Source of the DNA: Thiobaca trueperi
GTDB taxonomy: Bacteria > Pseudomonadota > Gammaproteobacteria > Chromatiales > Chromatiaceae
NCBI RefSeq assembly: GCF_004342175.1
Contig: NZ_SMAO01000006.1
Coordinates: 124,001-188,000, forward strand
Reading direction: 5' to 3'
DNA: 64,000 bases
The notes beneath the pieces were generated by a model. That model worked only from the letters and a program-made list of their open reading frames with translations. It was not told where the DNA came from and made no database searches. Below are positions 31,406-40,596 of this stretch, piece after piece. Position numbers and translations under genes: made by a program. Each line of letters opens with the position of its first letter. Within the stretch, counting starts at the first letter, position 1.

Positions 31406-32380
31406 TTAATCGTAGTTGTATCGCTTCAGAAGTCGCTCGCGAGCGTCGTCGAGATCAAATAAGTCGGTAACTCCGAGCATATAATGGCAATGGGCGCAAG
31501 CCGCGTATTCGCTGCGCAGACCTTGCAAGTGTGCTTTTCGGAGTCTGCCTAGCTCAGGGCCATTCCAGATTTCAGGAATAGATTTCTTGGTTATGTCGCC
31601 AATGATTAGGGCTAGCGCCCAATCGTCGCAGCAAGGAGAAACGGTGCCATTAAAATTTATTGCGAGCATCTTAAAAGGCTCTGGGCAGACGATGCGGCTT
31701 GGCTTAATGGGGGTCACGCCATCCATGCCAACTCGGGGATTCAATCCGAGCGTGAAATCTTTTATATTTGAATTGCTCCAGCCCATTATTCCCTCTATGC
31801 GAGCGACATCTGAAATTGGCCTGAAATCTCTTATGAACTTCTCACGTTCACTATTAGACAGGCCAGTGTCTATTATTTTTGCCAGTATTTTCGTGGCGCT
31901 CCGGCGACGTCTTGCTTCAGAATAAAAGTAACGTACATTCTCAAGAATCGAATCATAATCGTCGTAGTTCTGAGTGACTCTTAGATATCCCTCATTAGTC
32001 ACATGCTCTACGGAGATGCGTATAGCATTCAATCCTGCGTCCAAAAGGGCGTCAGAAAGCGCGGGGGAAAGGCGTGATGCGTTTGTGGTTATTTCTGTGC
32101 TTGAGGCAACTTTGTGCGACGTCGCGTAGGCTACCATCTCCGCAATATCCTTATGGAGTAGCGGCTCTCCATCCTTGTGGAGAGAGAGTACAGCGATATT
32201 TCCTCCGAATGCGGTGAGTTGGTCTATTATCGATTTGTATAGGGAGAGTTGCATTAGTCCGATGGGGCGATTGACGGACCGAAGTAGTTCTTTGTCAGAA
32301 GTTGGACAGAAGACGCAACGGAAATTACAGGCATTGCAGACGTCGATCATGACGTATTGCGGCGCGCCTAATGGCAGCAT
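31406..32380 (-). CDS. Radical SAM/SPASM-domain protein
   Basis: 324 aa from the ATG at 32380. The SAM cluster motif C-N-F-R-C-V-F-C (CX3CX2C) is near residue 19, preceded by I-D-V-C-N-A. A C-terminal SPASM-like set follows: C-P-E-P, C-C-D-D-W and C-A-H-C. It should hold a [4Fe-4S] cluster for radical chemistry plus auxiliary clusters. In glycan loci such enzymes modify sugars or lipids; the reaction here is unknown. An in-frame start coupled to the upstream glycosyltransferase lies at 32500, but an in-frame TAA (codon 19) separates it from this ORF. Base use is more A/T-rich than the flanking operon genes. Confidence 0.85.
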   Translation of the reverse strand: MLPLGAPQYVMIDVCNACNFRCVFCPTSDKELLRSVNRPIGLMQLSLYKSIIDQLTAFGGNIAVLSLHKDGEPLLHKDIAEMVAYATSHKVASSTEITTNASRLSPALSDALLDAGLNAIRISVEHVTNEGYLRVTQNYDDYDSILENVRYFYSEARRRRSATKILAKIIDTGLSNSEREKFIRDFRPISDVARIEGIMGWSNSNIKDFTLGLNPRVGMDGVTPIKPSRIVCPEPFKMLAINFNGTVSPCCDDWALALIIGDITKKSIPEIWNGPELGRLRKAHLQGLRSEYAACAHCHYMLGVTDLFDLDDARERLLKRYNYD

Positions 32381-32500
32381 TCGCGATAGCGAGCCTGCTC
32401 TTCGAACAAGAAATCTTCCGATGGCATTCTTTCGGAGCAGGATTTACCCGAGTTGCGTGTTGATAAGGCGGTATCCGAGCATGGTAACGAGGTTATACAT
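32381..32500 (-). pseudogene. In-frame 5' extension of the radical-SAM gene, broken by TAA
   Basis: ATG at 32500 overlaps the glycosyltransferase stop by 8 bp (ATGTATAA), the coupling style of this operon. The frame reads M-Y-N-L-V-T-M-L-G-Y-R-L-I-N-T-Q-L-G, then TAA at 32444-32446. It continues I-L-L-R-K-N-A-I-G-R-F and is in frame with M-L-P-L-G at 32380. The original N-terminus was probably 40 residues longer. The cause may be a nonsense mutation, a sequencing error or real use of the downstream start. Confidence 0.6.
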
Positions 32501-33497
32501 ATCCACACGGTGGCTCTAATTTAGTGAGTGTTATGGACTCGCGCTCGAAATTGATACGCTCTTTTTCGACAACAAGAGGTCTTTTCATGACCTGAGAATG
32601 AATAGACAGAACGTATTCGCCGATAATTCCGATGAAAAATAACTGCACTGCGGCAAAGAAGAAAACGCTAATTAAGATGGGCGCTGTCCCGACCGTAAAG
32701 TAATCCCAGAACATCAGCTTGAGCAGTAAATAGGTGATGGAAACGCCCAGACTGAGTAACGCCAGCAGAAAGCCGGCCATAGCAGCCAAACGAACCGGCA
32801 CCTTGGAATGACTGGTGATGCCAAGCATCGCCAGATCATAAAGCGTGTAGAAATTATTCTTGGTGATTCCGCGCAGGCGTCTTGGCTGTTCGAACGGAAT
32901 AGTTGCGTACTCGAAGCCAAGCTCGGAAATAAGACCACGAAAATACGGATAAGGGTCGCCAATTTTTCTGATTTCATCAATCACAGAACGATCATAGAGT
33001 CCAAAGCCGGTAAAATCAGGGATCAGCTTGACATCTGAGATTCGGCCGATGGTACGGTAATAGGTGCGGCGCACGAGAGTCATCAAAAAAGTCTCTCTCG
33101 ATTTCGGCTTGACACCGACTGCAATTTTATATCCTGCTTCCCATTGCTTTAAAAATGCACCGAGTAGTTCAGGTGGATCCTGAAGATCGGATGCCATCGT
33201 AATAATCGCAGCGCCCCTTGCCTGCATGATTGCATGGACTGGCGAGCGGATGTGTCCGAAATTTCTGGTATTGACGATCAGCTTGATTTTCGGATTGGTT
33301 TGAGCGATTAGCTTGATGCGCTCGACCGTGCGATCAGTCGATGCATTGTCGATAAAGATATGCTCATAGTCATATTTCGGAAATGGCGCCAGTGCCGTCC
33401 CTATTCTTTCCACAAGTTCGGAGACGTTATCCTCTTCGTTGAAACAGGGGGTGACAATGCTAATAAGCACTGAAGATTCAGTTTGATCAGACATCAA
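32493..33497 (-). CDS. GtrB-like family 2 glycosyltransferase (polyprenyl-phosphate sugar synthase)
   Basis: 334 aa. The GT-A domain (residues 10-230) has S-I-V-T-P-C-F-N-E-E at its start and A-S-D-L-Q-D-P-P as the DXD-like segment near residue 103. Two TM helices at about 237-263 and 272-296 (R-L-A-A-M-A-G-F-L-L-A-L, then A-P-I-L-I-S-V-F-F-F) match DPM1/GtrB-type enzymes. Family knowledge: transfers a hexose from a UDP- or GDP-sugar to polyprenyl phosphate at the inner membrane. A GtrA-type flippase lies in the same operon. Confidence 0.9.
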   Translation of the reverse strand: MMSDQTESSVLISIVTPCFNEEDNVSELVERIGTALAPFPKYDYEHIFIDNASTDRTVERIKLIAQTNPKIKLIVNTRNFGHIRSPVHAIMQARGAAIITMASDLQDPPELLGAFLKQWEAGYKIAVGVKPKSRETFLMTLVRRTYYRTIGRISDVKLIPDFTGFGLYDRSVIDEIRKIGDPYPYFRGLISELGFEYATIPFEQPRRLRGITKNNFYTLYDLAMLGITSHSKVPVRLAAMAGFLLALLSLGVSITYLLLKLMFWDYFTVGTAPILISVFFFAAVQLFFIGIIGEYVLSIHSQVMKRPLVVEKERINFERESITLTKLEPPCGYV

Positions 33498-34786
33498 TGC
33501 TCGCCATCCACAATCGAATGAAACGGATACGCGACGCCTAATGCACAGTAGTCCTGTTCAATTTGATCGGCGGCGACCGCAGCAGCACAAATGACCAGTG
33601 TATTATCCGGTAGATTCTGCAACCCGACCTCCGGGCTGAGGATGAGTTTACCCGCGAAGCGTAAGCCTTGTTTTTTACTGTCGCGATCAACAATCGCCAG
33701 AAGAGAGTGCAGGGGAAACCAGGGCTCGCCAATGAGCCGCTGCGCGAGCGATCCGGCACCCCACAACACAAATGGCGTTTCATTCCCCATGAGTGCAAGC
33801 AGGCGGGTGCGCAGTTGCGTGACACCTTCGATGCTTTCCTCAACGTATTTCGCGAGTGAAGAATACAGTGACTCACCCGGTTCAAAAGCGGTCATGCCTG
33901 TTTCAAAAAGGCCGAAAATCGCGGGATAGCCGGCCCCGTTCTGGAGACAGATTTTTTTCTGTCCCATTTCAACAATCGACAACCCCAGCACATGAGCAAA
34001 ATATGTTAGTGATCCCCGTCCAAAATGATTGATGTGCTCGGGGTCGAAGAAGTAAAGAGGCGGAAAGTTCTGTAGATCGTATCCTGCTGGATCCGGTACC
34101 TCGATATAGATCTTACCCCCAGGAGCGAGCAAGGCGAGCACCGATTTCAGCACGGCCTGCGCGTCGAATACGTGTTCAAGTACATGACTGAGAATGATCA
34201 GATCGAAAGATGGTTCGTTGCGATCGCTCCACCAAAGATGTTCTGCAGGCAGCACAATCGTGTGCGCATTCATTCCGGTAGCACGAATTCGCTCCACACA
34301 AACTGGTGATGGGTCAAATCCCGTCAGATCCTCGAAACCATTTTTCCTCAATTCTTTAAGCAATCCTCCATTGCCACAGCCAATGTCCGCGATCCGCGCG
34401 CCTGGTGGCGCATGGCGCGATAGAAACGCAGCCAAGGTTTCAAGACGTTGACGATCCATCGGCTCATCACCGCCGCCAGTGGCAACGCCTGGATCTTCGT
34501 ATTTTGAAAATGACCGGTAATGGTCATCGTAGTCAGATGCCCGCGCCTCTGAATCGGCGAACCCGCTTCCACATCTCCGGCATACTGCTACATCATAGTG
34601 CGAAGGCAAAGGCGACGTTTCCGGCAGAACGAAATACATCCTATGCAGGTAGTGGCATTCATGTGAATGACATGCTGGACAGGGCCGAGTGGATGTCGCC
34701 AGAACGACGTCCTGTTTTTGTGTTTGCAGAGAGACTCGTTTTTCAGCAAACGGCATAAAGCACACTGTCAAAGGTATTGGATTCAT
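33494..34786 (-). CDS. SAM-dependent sugar C-methyltransferase-like protein
   Basis: 430 aa; the ATG at 34756 (14-bp overlap with the upstream gene) is an alternative start. Residues about 33-75 form a zinc-binding head (C-P-A-C and C-R-R-C-G). The SAM domain has A-D-I-G-C-G-N-G-G-L-L (about 138-148) and F-D-L-I-I-L-S-H-V-L-E-H. The C-terminal third (about 320-430) is a Rossmann-like unit starting P-F-V-L-W-G-A-G-S. This three-part layout is that of TylC3/NovU-type sugar C-methyltransferases acting on keto-deoxysugar nucleotides. That fits the CDP-keto-deoxysugar genes upstream. Confidence 0.85.
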   Translation of the reverse strand: MNPIPLTVCFMPFAEKRVSLQTQKQDVVLATSTRPCPACHSHECHYLHRMYFVLPETSPLPSHYDVAVCRRCGSGFADSEARASDYDDHYRSFSKYEDPGVATGGGDEPMDRQRLETLAAFLSRHAPPGARIADIGCGNGGLLKELRKNGFEDLTGFDPSPVCVERIRATGMNAHTIVLPAEHLWWSDRNEPSFDLIILSHVLEHVFDAQAVLKSVLALLAPGGKIYIEVPDPAGYDLQNFPPLYFFDPEHINHFGRGSLTYFAHVLGLSIVEMGQKKICLQNGAGYPAIFGLFETGMTAFEPGESLYSSLAKYVEESIEGVTQLRTRLLALMGNETPFVLWGAGSLAQRLIGEPWFPLHSLLAIVDRDSKKQGLRFAGKLILSPEVGLQNLPDNTLVICAAAVAADQIEQDYCALGVAYPFHSIVDGEH

Positions 34787-35849
34787 GAATCCGATATGTC
34801 AGTTGATACCGGGGCTCAATGCGTTGCAGAAACTCAGGGATTTTCCAGATGTCGTCCCAGCGGTGATAGGCGGCAATCGCCAGGACTGGCCGGTCTCTGG
34901 CAATGATGCCTTGTGCACCTTCGAGGGCGGCGAGTTCGTGGCCTTCGATATCGAGCTTGATGTAGTCGATGCGCTGATTCATGAGACAGTCATCCAGTGT
35001 CACGCACTGGATGCGGCTCTCGCCGCTGGACATGATCGCGCTGGCCTCACCATTTTCGCATGAGAAAGCAAGCCATTCGGTGGCGTTCGATAATCCGCAA
35101 GGAAAGCCGGTTACCGGAAAACCGAAAGTCCTGGCTTTCCGGGCAAGTTTGGAAAAGTTTGCCGGATCGGGTTCGAAGACGTAGGCGCCGGCCAGTTGGA
35201 GTCGTTCAGCGGCCTGCATCAGGGTGTCGCCATCGTAGGCGCCGCCATCGACGTAGACGACCGGCCGGCCAGTCGCTACGAAACTGGCAATGACCTCATC
35301 CGGATAGTACTGGCAGGTGCCCGATGGCTGAGGCGCCCTTTCTGGCGATGCACCAAGCCGAAAACGCAGCGTATCCATAAACTGTTGTCGGCTTTCTTCG
35401 TCACCGAGCATCTGCAAGGCGCGTTCGATCTGCGGGCGCTTGTCGGCGTAGTGTCTGCGATCAGTCAGCCAATAGCGCCAGCCCATCTGTTGCTCGATCA
35501 CCTCGAAATAATCCTGAGGCAACCGCAGGCGGTCGATGCCCCGAGCATGGCAAGCGGCCGCCAGCAGACTGAGATCCGATGCCGCGCTACGATTGAACAC
35601 CGCCAGCCACATCGGCAATGCACAGAGATTTCTATCCAGATCCCCCAGGGATACAACCGGAACATTATCGATCGTGCCAGCCGATTGGCCGGACACCACG
35701 AACGCACGCACCGGAATGCCTAGATCTTGCAGAGCGGAAAACACCGCACGCGCGAAATGACCCGCACCGAAGAGCGTAACCCCGTCATGCCTCGCCTCGT
35801 CGATTGTCGCGTGGATCTTTGAACCAATCTCGAAAAAATCGAACATCAT
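34743..35849 (-). CDS. FkbM family methyltransferase with N-terminal Rossmann-like domain
   Basis: 368 aa. The FkbM core has V-D-G-G-A-Y-D-G-D-T (about residues 198-207), the E-P-D acidic loop, and I-K-L-D-I-E-G-H-E (about 298-306). Residues 20-125 form an extra Rossmann-like domain (V-T-L-F-G-A-G-H-F-A-R) of the kind found at the C-terminus of the neighbouring C-methyltransferase. FkbM enzymes usually O-methylate sugars or polyketides. It directly follows the ThDP enzyme (1 bp apart). The target is probably the deoxysugar made here (inference). Confidence 0.87.
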   Translation of the reverse strand: MMFDFFEIGSKIHATIDEARHDGVTLFGAGHFARAVFSALQDLGIPVRAFVVSGQSAGTIDNVPVVSLGDLDRNLCALPMWLAVFNRSAASDLSLLAAACHARGIDRLRLPQDYFEVIEQQMGWRYWLTDRRHYADKRPQIERALQMLGDEESRQQFMDTLRFRLGASPERAPQPSGTCQYYPDEVIASFVATGRPVVYVDGGAYDGDTLMQAAERLQLAGAYVFEPDPANFSKLARKARTFGFPVTGFPCGLSNATEWLAFSCENGEASAIMSSGESRIQCVTLDDCLMNQRIDYIKLDIEGHELAALEGAQGIIARDRPVLAIAAYHRWDDIWKIPEFLQRIEPRYQLTYRIHESNTFDSVLYAVC

Positions 35850-37673
35850 TCAAACCTCCTCGCTTCCAGGGACAGGGCGGCGTGGTTTCGCACATTGCGC
35901 CACCGCTTCCGCTCGCACGGCCGCAAGCTCCTCGCTCGGAAGAAACGGAAACATATCGTCAAGTTCAGGTGTGGCGAATGTGCCGTCTTCCAGCATGCGT
36001 GATTTGATACGGGGCTCGAAGGGTTGTGCTGGATCGACATCGATATGGATCAGCGCCGGACCATCAAGTGCGAGCATTTCGTTGAACTCAGGCAGATCAT
36101 CGGGGCCGGAGATACGGGCGGCCTGGAGTCCGTAAGCGCGCGCGAGTGCCGCGTAGTCGGGGAACTCAACGCCCGAGGCCGGTGTGGCGCCAACGATGCC
36201 GCCGAAGAAATTTTCATGCGTCTGGCGGATCGACAGATAGCCGTCGTTGGCGATCACGATGACCAGCACCCGCGTGCCCAGCGTCTTCAGTGTCTGCAAT
36301 TCCTGGACGTTCATCTGCAGGCTACCGTCGCCCGCCAGGCAGATCACGCGTCTGGTGCCTGCGCCCATCGCGGCTCCGATCGCCGCCGGCAGGTCGTAGC
36401 CCATCGAGGCCGAGCCGGAATTGCTGAACAGACGTTGCCCGGCGTGCAGTCGGCCAACCTGGAATGGCAGGATGCAGGCTGAGGCATTGCCGCAGACGAC
36501 GATGTCGTCATCGCGCAGTTGGCCGAAGACATGATCGACGATGGCATAAGGATTCAGGCGGGGCGCGAGTCTGTGATGCGGTTGCAAGACCGGATAACGA
36601 TCCTGCAACGCATGACACCAGCGCGCCCAATCGCTGTAGTCGGGCAGGGCGGCGAGTTCGATTTCGGCGGCCAGGGTGCCAATGAAACGGGCGGCATCGG
36701 CAACGATTTTCAGCGAGGGTTTAACGAACGGCTTTTCAAGTTCGGCCGGATCGATATCGATCTGGATGATGTCGGCATTCTGAGCGAACGTGGACCAGTT
36801 GTAGCTGACCTGACGGATGTTGAGGCGCGAGCCGATTACCAGCAGACAATCGCAGGCTTGCAGACAGAAATTACCCGCGCGCGTACCGATCGTACCGGGA
36901 CGCCCGGCAAACAGCGGGTGATCGCTGGCGATGAGATCGTGCGTCCAGGCGGTGGCGACCGGAATGCCGGTCGTTTCGGCAAGTGCGAGCAAACTGGCCG
37001 TTGCGCCAGCGATGCGCACGCCGCTTCCGGCCAGAATCAGCGGCCGTTGTGCGGCGCACAGGCGCGCGATGACCTGTTCGCAATCGTCGATCAGGGTCGG
37101 TGATGCCAGCGCAACCGGTGACGGGACGGACGGTATCTCTAGCGCAACGGTCGCGGACTGGATATCGAGCGGAACCTCGACCCAGGCCGGGCCGGGGCGA
37201 CCGACCGTCGCCGCCGCGAGCGCGGCGGGGAGCAGGGTGATCAGGTCTTCGGGCCGGCGGGCCACCTCCGCGTATTTCGTGACTGGCTTCGCCATGTGGA
37301 TGACCGGGCCTTCCTGATCGCCGAGCTGACGCAAGCCGACGACCGGAACGAAATCCAGGCAGGTTTCACGTTTGACCTGCCCGGACAGCACCAGCATCGG
37401 CACTGAGTCGGTATAGGCGCCGAATACGCCGTTGAGGGCATTGATGCCACCGGGTCCGGTCGTGACATTGACCACCGCCGGTTTGCCGGTGACACGCGCG
37501 TAACCCTCGGCCGCCATCGCGCAGGCCTGCTCGTGGTGCATGTAGGTGCAGCGCAGTCGGGGATGCGTGCCGAGCGCATGATTCAGAAACATCGCCCCCC
37601 CGCCGGTGACGCAGAACACCTGCTCGATTCCCTGAGCAACCAACCAGTCGGCAATCTGTTGAGAAACATTCAT
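35850..37673 (-). CDS. Acetolactate-synthase-like ThDP enzyme, candidate YerE-type sugar acyl-transferring enzyme
   Basis: 607 aa, full length for the acetolactate synthase group. Seen: catalytic Glu region M-H-H-E-Q-A (about residues 45-50), N-V-T-T-G-P-G-G-I-N (about 69-78), and the ThDP-binding G-D-G-S-L-Q-M-N (about 448-455) with later N-D-G-Y. Regulatory ilvN is absent, and the gene lies between rfbH-type and methyltransferase genes. Known parallel: YerE is a ThDP/FAD enzyme that adds a two-carbon acetyl unit from pyruvate to a CDP-keto-dideoxysugar to make the branched sugar yersiniose. I infer the same kind of step; housekeeping acetolactate synthase is less likely. Confidence 0.85.
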   Translation of the reverse strand: MNVSQQIADWLVAQGIEQVFCVTGGGAMFLNHALGTHPRLRCTYMHHEQACAMAAEGYARVTGKPAVVNVTTGPGGINALNGVFGAYTDSVPMLVLSGQVKRETCLDFVPVVGLRQLGDQEGPVIHMAKPVTKYAEVARRPEDLITLLPAALAAATVGRPGPAWVEVPLDIQSATVALEIPSVPSPVALASPTLIDDCEQVIARLCAAQRPLILAGSGVRIAGATASLLALAETTGIPVATAWTHDLIASDHPLFAGRPGTIGTRAGNFCLQACDCLLVIGSRLNIRQVSYNWSTFAQNADIIQIDIDPAELEKPFVKPSLKIVADAARFIGTLAAEIELAALPDYSDWARWCHALQDRYPVLQPHHRLAPRLNPYAIVDHVFGQLRDDDIVVCGNASACILPFQVGRLHAGQRLFSNSGSASMGYDLPAAIGAAMGAGTRRVICLAGDGSLQMNVQELQTLKTLGTRVLVIVIANDGYLSIRQTHENFFGGIVGATPASGVEFPDYAALARAYGLQAARISGPDDLPEFNEMLALDGPALIHIDVDPAQPFEPRIKSRMLEDGTFATPELDDMFPFLPSEELAAVRAEAVAQCAKPRRPVPGSEEV

Positions 37674-38749
37674 GAGGCGTCCGCCTGGATTGCGTGAATG
37701 TTGGGGGTGCGCTCAAAAGACGGATCCTGCGCGCGCGCCCAACGCAAGGTGCGCTGTAGCGCCTGATCGAGCGGTGTCCACACCTCCAGGCCCAACTCAT
37801 CGCGAGCGCGTGTGATCGATGGCACATAGCGCGTCGGCGGTTGTCCCGATGGCGCACCCTGAATCCGCACGCGGTCATCGCCGCCGGCAGTCGCAACCGC
37901 CCGGGCGAGATCGGCAATGCTCACCGCCACGTCGGATCCGACGTTGTAGGGGCGATTCGGCTGGCCGTCGAGCAGTACCGCGAGCAGCCACACCACCAGA
38001 TCGCCCGCATAGAGATAGGAACGGTAAGGCGTGCCGTCGCCCTGGATCTCGATGGGCCTGCCGTGCAGCAGGTCGCGCATGAAATTGCCCACGGCAAAAT
38101 GCGCGTCGAAGGGCAGGAAGGGGCCAACGAAGGCGAAGCCGCGCGCGATCTTTACCGGCAGACCGGATGCGGCGCACAGGAACTCAGCCGCGCGCTTGCC
38201 TTCACCGTAAGCGGATGCCGGCGAATTTGGATCGGGAGCGCCTGCATGGTTTTCGTCCAGGCGCTCGATGTGCGTCGGCTGGGGGCCATAGACAGCGCCC
38301 GAACTCGTCAGCAGCATGGCGGCGCAGCCAGCGCGATCGGCGAATTCCAGTACATGGCGCGTACCGCTGGTGATGGTGTCGAACATCAACAGCGGTTGCG
38401 TACGGTTGAGTTGTTCGCTCGCGGCGGTCGCGGCATGGATCACGAACGGAAAGCTGCCGGGAGGCGGAGTGAAATCCCGCACGTCACCGCGCCACCAGTC
38501 AAGCGCGTGATGTGTCGCCAGCGCACTGGCGCGACGGGTAAATGTCTCGGGATCCCGGCTCAACACGGTGATACGCAGACGCAGATCCAGCCGGTCATCG
38601 GCCCAGGTCAGGGCTTCGAGCAGCCAGCGACCGAAAAAGCCGGTGCCACCGGTGATGAAAAGCCGTTCGCCGGCGAGTCGCCGCAACCAAGGCTCGGCGA
38701 GGGAAACGATTTCGTCGAGATCGGCGGCGAGTGGGTTGGGCGGCATCAA
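37670..38749 (-). CDS. NAD-dependent sugar-nucleotide epimerase/dehydratase/reductase
   Basis: 359 aa extended SDR. The nucleotide loop is T-G-G-T-G-F-F-G-R-W at residues about 34-43, with Ser-Ser-Gly (L-T-S-S-G-A-V-Y) and the catalytic Y-G-E-G-K near 186. The 4-bp overlap with the upstream RfbH fusion and downstream ThDP gene points to a step on a CDP-deoxysugar, for example reduction of the branched keto sugar (YerF role) or a 4-reductase such as abequose synthase. The exact reaction cannot be read from sequence. Confidence 0.87.
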   Translation of the reverse strand: MMPPNPLAADLDEIVSLAEPWLRRLAGERLFITGGTGFFGRWLLEALTWADDRLDLRLRITVLSRDPETFTRRASALATHHALDWWRGDVRDFTPPPGSFPFVIHAATAASEQLNRTQPLLMFDTITSGTRHVLEFADRAGCAAMLLTSSGAVYGPQPTHIERLDENHAGAPDPNSPASAYGEGKRAAEFLCAASGLPVKIARGFAFVGPFLPFDAHFAVGNFMRDLLHGRPIEIQGDGTPYRSYLYAGDLVVWLLAVLLDGQPNRPYNVGSDVAVSIADLARAVATAGGDDRVRIQGAPSGQPPTRYVPSITRARDELGLEVWTPLDQALQRTLRWARAQDPSFERTPNIHAIQADAS

Positions 38750-40357
38750 CTATTTGCCTATGGCGAAGAATTGGCTGAATCTGTCGCTGGTGTAATCAAG
38801 CATCTCCCGCATCAGCCCCGGCCACAGACCAATCCAGAAGGTGTCATTCATCACCCGATCCGTATTTTCGAGCGAACCGGCGATGCGGTATTCGCGCCCA
38901 GCCATCGAAGGCTGACGGATCAGATTGCCACCGAACAGCAGGCGGGTGCCGATCCTGTGCTCGTCCAGGTATTTGATGAGATCGATCCGCGCGGTATTTG
39001 CTTCGGGTTTGAGCGTGATCGGATAGCCGAACCAGGAGGGGTCGCTGTCCGGCGTGGCGCGCGGCAGTTCCAGACGATCAGCGAGCGGTGCAAGGCGATC
39101 ACTGAGATAGGCGAAATTGGCCTTGCGTGCGGCGATGAAATCCGGCAGTCGATCAAGCTGCGCCAGCCCGCAGGCCGCCTGCATGTCGGTGATTTTGAGG
39201 TTATAGCCAAGATGGGAATAGGTGTATTTGTGGTCGTAGCCCGGTGGCAGCGCGCCACGCTGCCAGTCGAAGCGTTTGCCGCAGGTGTTGTCGCAACCGG
39301 GTGCGCAATAACAGTCACGTCCCCAGTCGCGCAGTGATTCAAGGATCTTGCGCAGCCGTCCGCTCCGGGTGAAGACCGCCCCGCCCTCGCCCATGGTGAT
39401 GTGGTGGGCGGGGTAGAAGCTCAGGGTGCCGATGTCGCCGAAGGTGCCGACCAGCTTGTCTTGATAGGTCGAGCCGAGCGCATCGCAGCAATCCTCGATC
39501 AACCACAAATGATGCTCGCGTGCGATGCGGGTGACCTCTGCCAACGCGAAGGGGTTGCCGAGCGTATGCGCGAGCATGATGGCGCGGGTGCGCGGCCCGA
39601 GCGCGGCCTCGATCCTGTTGACATCAATGTTGTAGGTCGGGATGTCGATATCGACGAAGACCGGCACGCAGCCGTTCTGCAGGATCGGGTTGACCGTGGT
39701 TGGAAAGCCGGCGGCAACGGTGATGACCTCGTCGCCGGGACGCAGGGCGCGCGCGCCGAGCGTGGGTGAGGTGAGCGCGGTGAAGGCGAGCAGGTTGGCC
39801 GATGAACCCGAATTCGTCGTCAGGACATGGCGCACGCCGAGTATCTCGGCAAGACGCGACTCGAAGGCGGCATTGAAGCGTCCGGTGGTCAGCCAGCCGT
39901 CGAGTGCGGCCTCGACCATGTTCTGCATTTCCGGGGCGCCGATCACCTTGCCGGCGGGCGGGATGGGGGTGACGCCGGGCTCGAAGGGGCGGGGTGTTAT
40001 GCCAGCTTCCGCGAACCCCTTGACACGATGCGCTGTGGCTTTGCGTAACAACTCTCCGCGTTTGGCGGCATTCAGGCGGGCGACCGGGCGGCACTGGCTA
40101 GCCTGTAACGTGATGATCTTATCGACCCGCGCGACACTGTCCAATCGCAGCACGCCTTCTGCCAGATCGGCATTGCCGATGGCAACGGCAAAGGGGTCGA
40201 AGGCATAGGCATCGACTTCAGATGTCATGTACGCAACTTGAACATCCCCGGCATGACGTTCGTCGTTAACCGAAATCACGACACCCGGCCTCACCTTGCT
40301 GCCGGCGCGGTTGGTGTACGGAAAATCCAGCAGCACGATATCACCGGGCTTTAACAT
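38750..40357 (-). CDS. MazF-like toxin fused to RfbH (CDP-4-keto-6-deoxyglucose-3-dehydrase, E1)
   Basis: 535 aa from the ATG at 40357. Residues 1-115 are MazF/PemK-like: [15 protein letters not shown], then G-S-K-V-R-P-G-V-V and D-S-V-A-R-V-D-K-I. From about residue 120 ([10 protein letters not shown]) the chain is a full RfbH/E1: W-L-T-T-G-R-F, S-F-Y-P-A-H318-H319-I-T-M-G-E-G-G with His replacing the PLP-lysine, as expected for E1, and the [2Fe-2S] ligands [11 protein letters not shown]. There is no stop or frameshift at the junction. E1 removes the C3 hydroxyl of CDP-4-keto-6-deoxyglucose with a reductase partner (E3), not seen here. The antitoxin gene lies directly upstream. Confidence 0.87.
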   Translation of the reverse strand: MLKPGDIVLLDFPYTNRAGSKVRPGVVISVNDERHAGDVQVAYMTSEVDAYAFDPFAVAIGNADLAEGVLRLDSVARVDKIITLQASQCRPVARLNAAKRGELLRKATAHRVKGFAEAGITPRPFEPGVTPIPPAGKVIGAPEMQNMVEAALDGWLTTGRFNAAFESRLAEILGVRHVLTTNSGSSANLLAFTALTSPTLGARALRPGDEVITVAAGFPTTVNPILQNGCVPVFVDIDIPTYNIDVNRIEAALGPRTRAIMLAHTLGNPFALAEVTRIAREHHLWLIEDCCDALGSTYQDKLVGTFGDIGTLSFYPAHHITMGEGGAVFTRSGRLRKILESLRDWGRDCYCAPGCDNTCGKRFDWQRGALPPGYDHKYTYSHLGYNLKITDMQAACGLAQLDRLPDFIAARKANFAYLSDRLAPLADRLELPRATPDSDPSWFGYPITLKPEANTARIDLIKYLDEHRIGTRLLFGGNLIRQPSMAGREYRIAGSLENTDRVMNDTFWIGLWPGLMREMLDYTSDRFSQFFAIGK

Positions 40358-40595
40358 CGAACGCCTGCTCCCAATCCACGTCGCTGTCATCGTCGGTCGC
40401 AAAAAAGCCGGCCATCCCGAGCGCCTGAAAATCCTGTTCGGAATCCTTGGCGATACCCTGAAAGATCGATGCGGGTATCCCTGTTTTTCCTTCCCGATCA
40501 AGCACGATCACTAACAGCTCGGCATCTTCGATGTCGGTCAAAGGCTCAAGCAACTGGATGCGGCCATGACGGTAAACGGCTTTGACGGCTTGCAT
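40341..40595 (-). CDS. Antitoxin-like protein paired with the MazF-RfbH fusion
   Basis: 84 aa. The start at 40595 comes 1 nt after the rfbG stop (TGACATG). The N-terminus [19 protein letters not shown] matches the short beta-hairpin DNA-binding start of DUF104/AbrB-like antitoxins; the C-terminus is acidic ([10 protein letters not shown]), as in toxin-binding tails. Its end overlaps the MazF-like start by 17 bp. It is thus a classical antitoxin-toxin order, placed inside a sugar-nucleotide operon. An upstream in-frame ATG (40688) lies inside rfbG and is rejected. Confidence 0.8.
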   Translation of the reverse strand: MQAVKAVYRHGRIQLLEPLTDIEDAELLVIVLDREGKTGIPASIFQGIAKDSEQDFQALGMAGFFATDDDSDVDWEQAFDVKAR

Positions 40596-40596
40596 G

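Noticed and set aside
35850-37673. Housekeeping acetolactate synthase (ilvB)
   Set aside because: No ilvN or other branched-chain gene nearby; tightly overlapped with sugar-nucleotide genes. Kept as a possible but less likely reading.
37841-39337. 498-codon plus-strand frame opposite the epimerase and RfbH
   Set aside because: Shadow frame; the minus strand carries coupled genes with catalytic motifs.
40358-40501. N-terminal extension of the MazF-RfbH fusion
   Set aside because: The extra 48 residues lie antisense-free but inside the antitoxin gene in another frame and lack similarity; MazF proteins begin at the M-L-K-P-G-D position.
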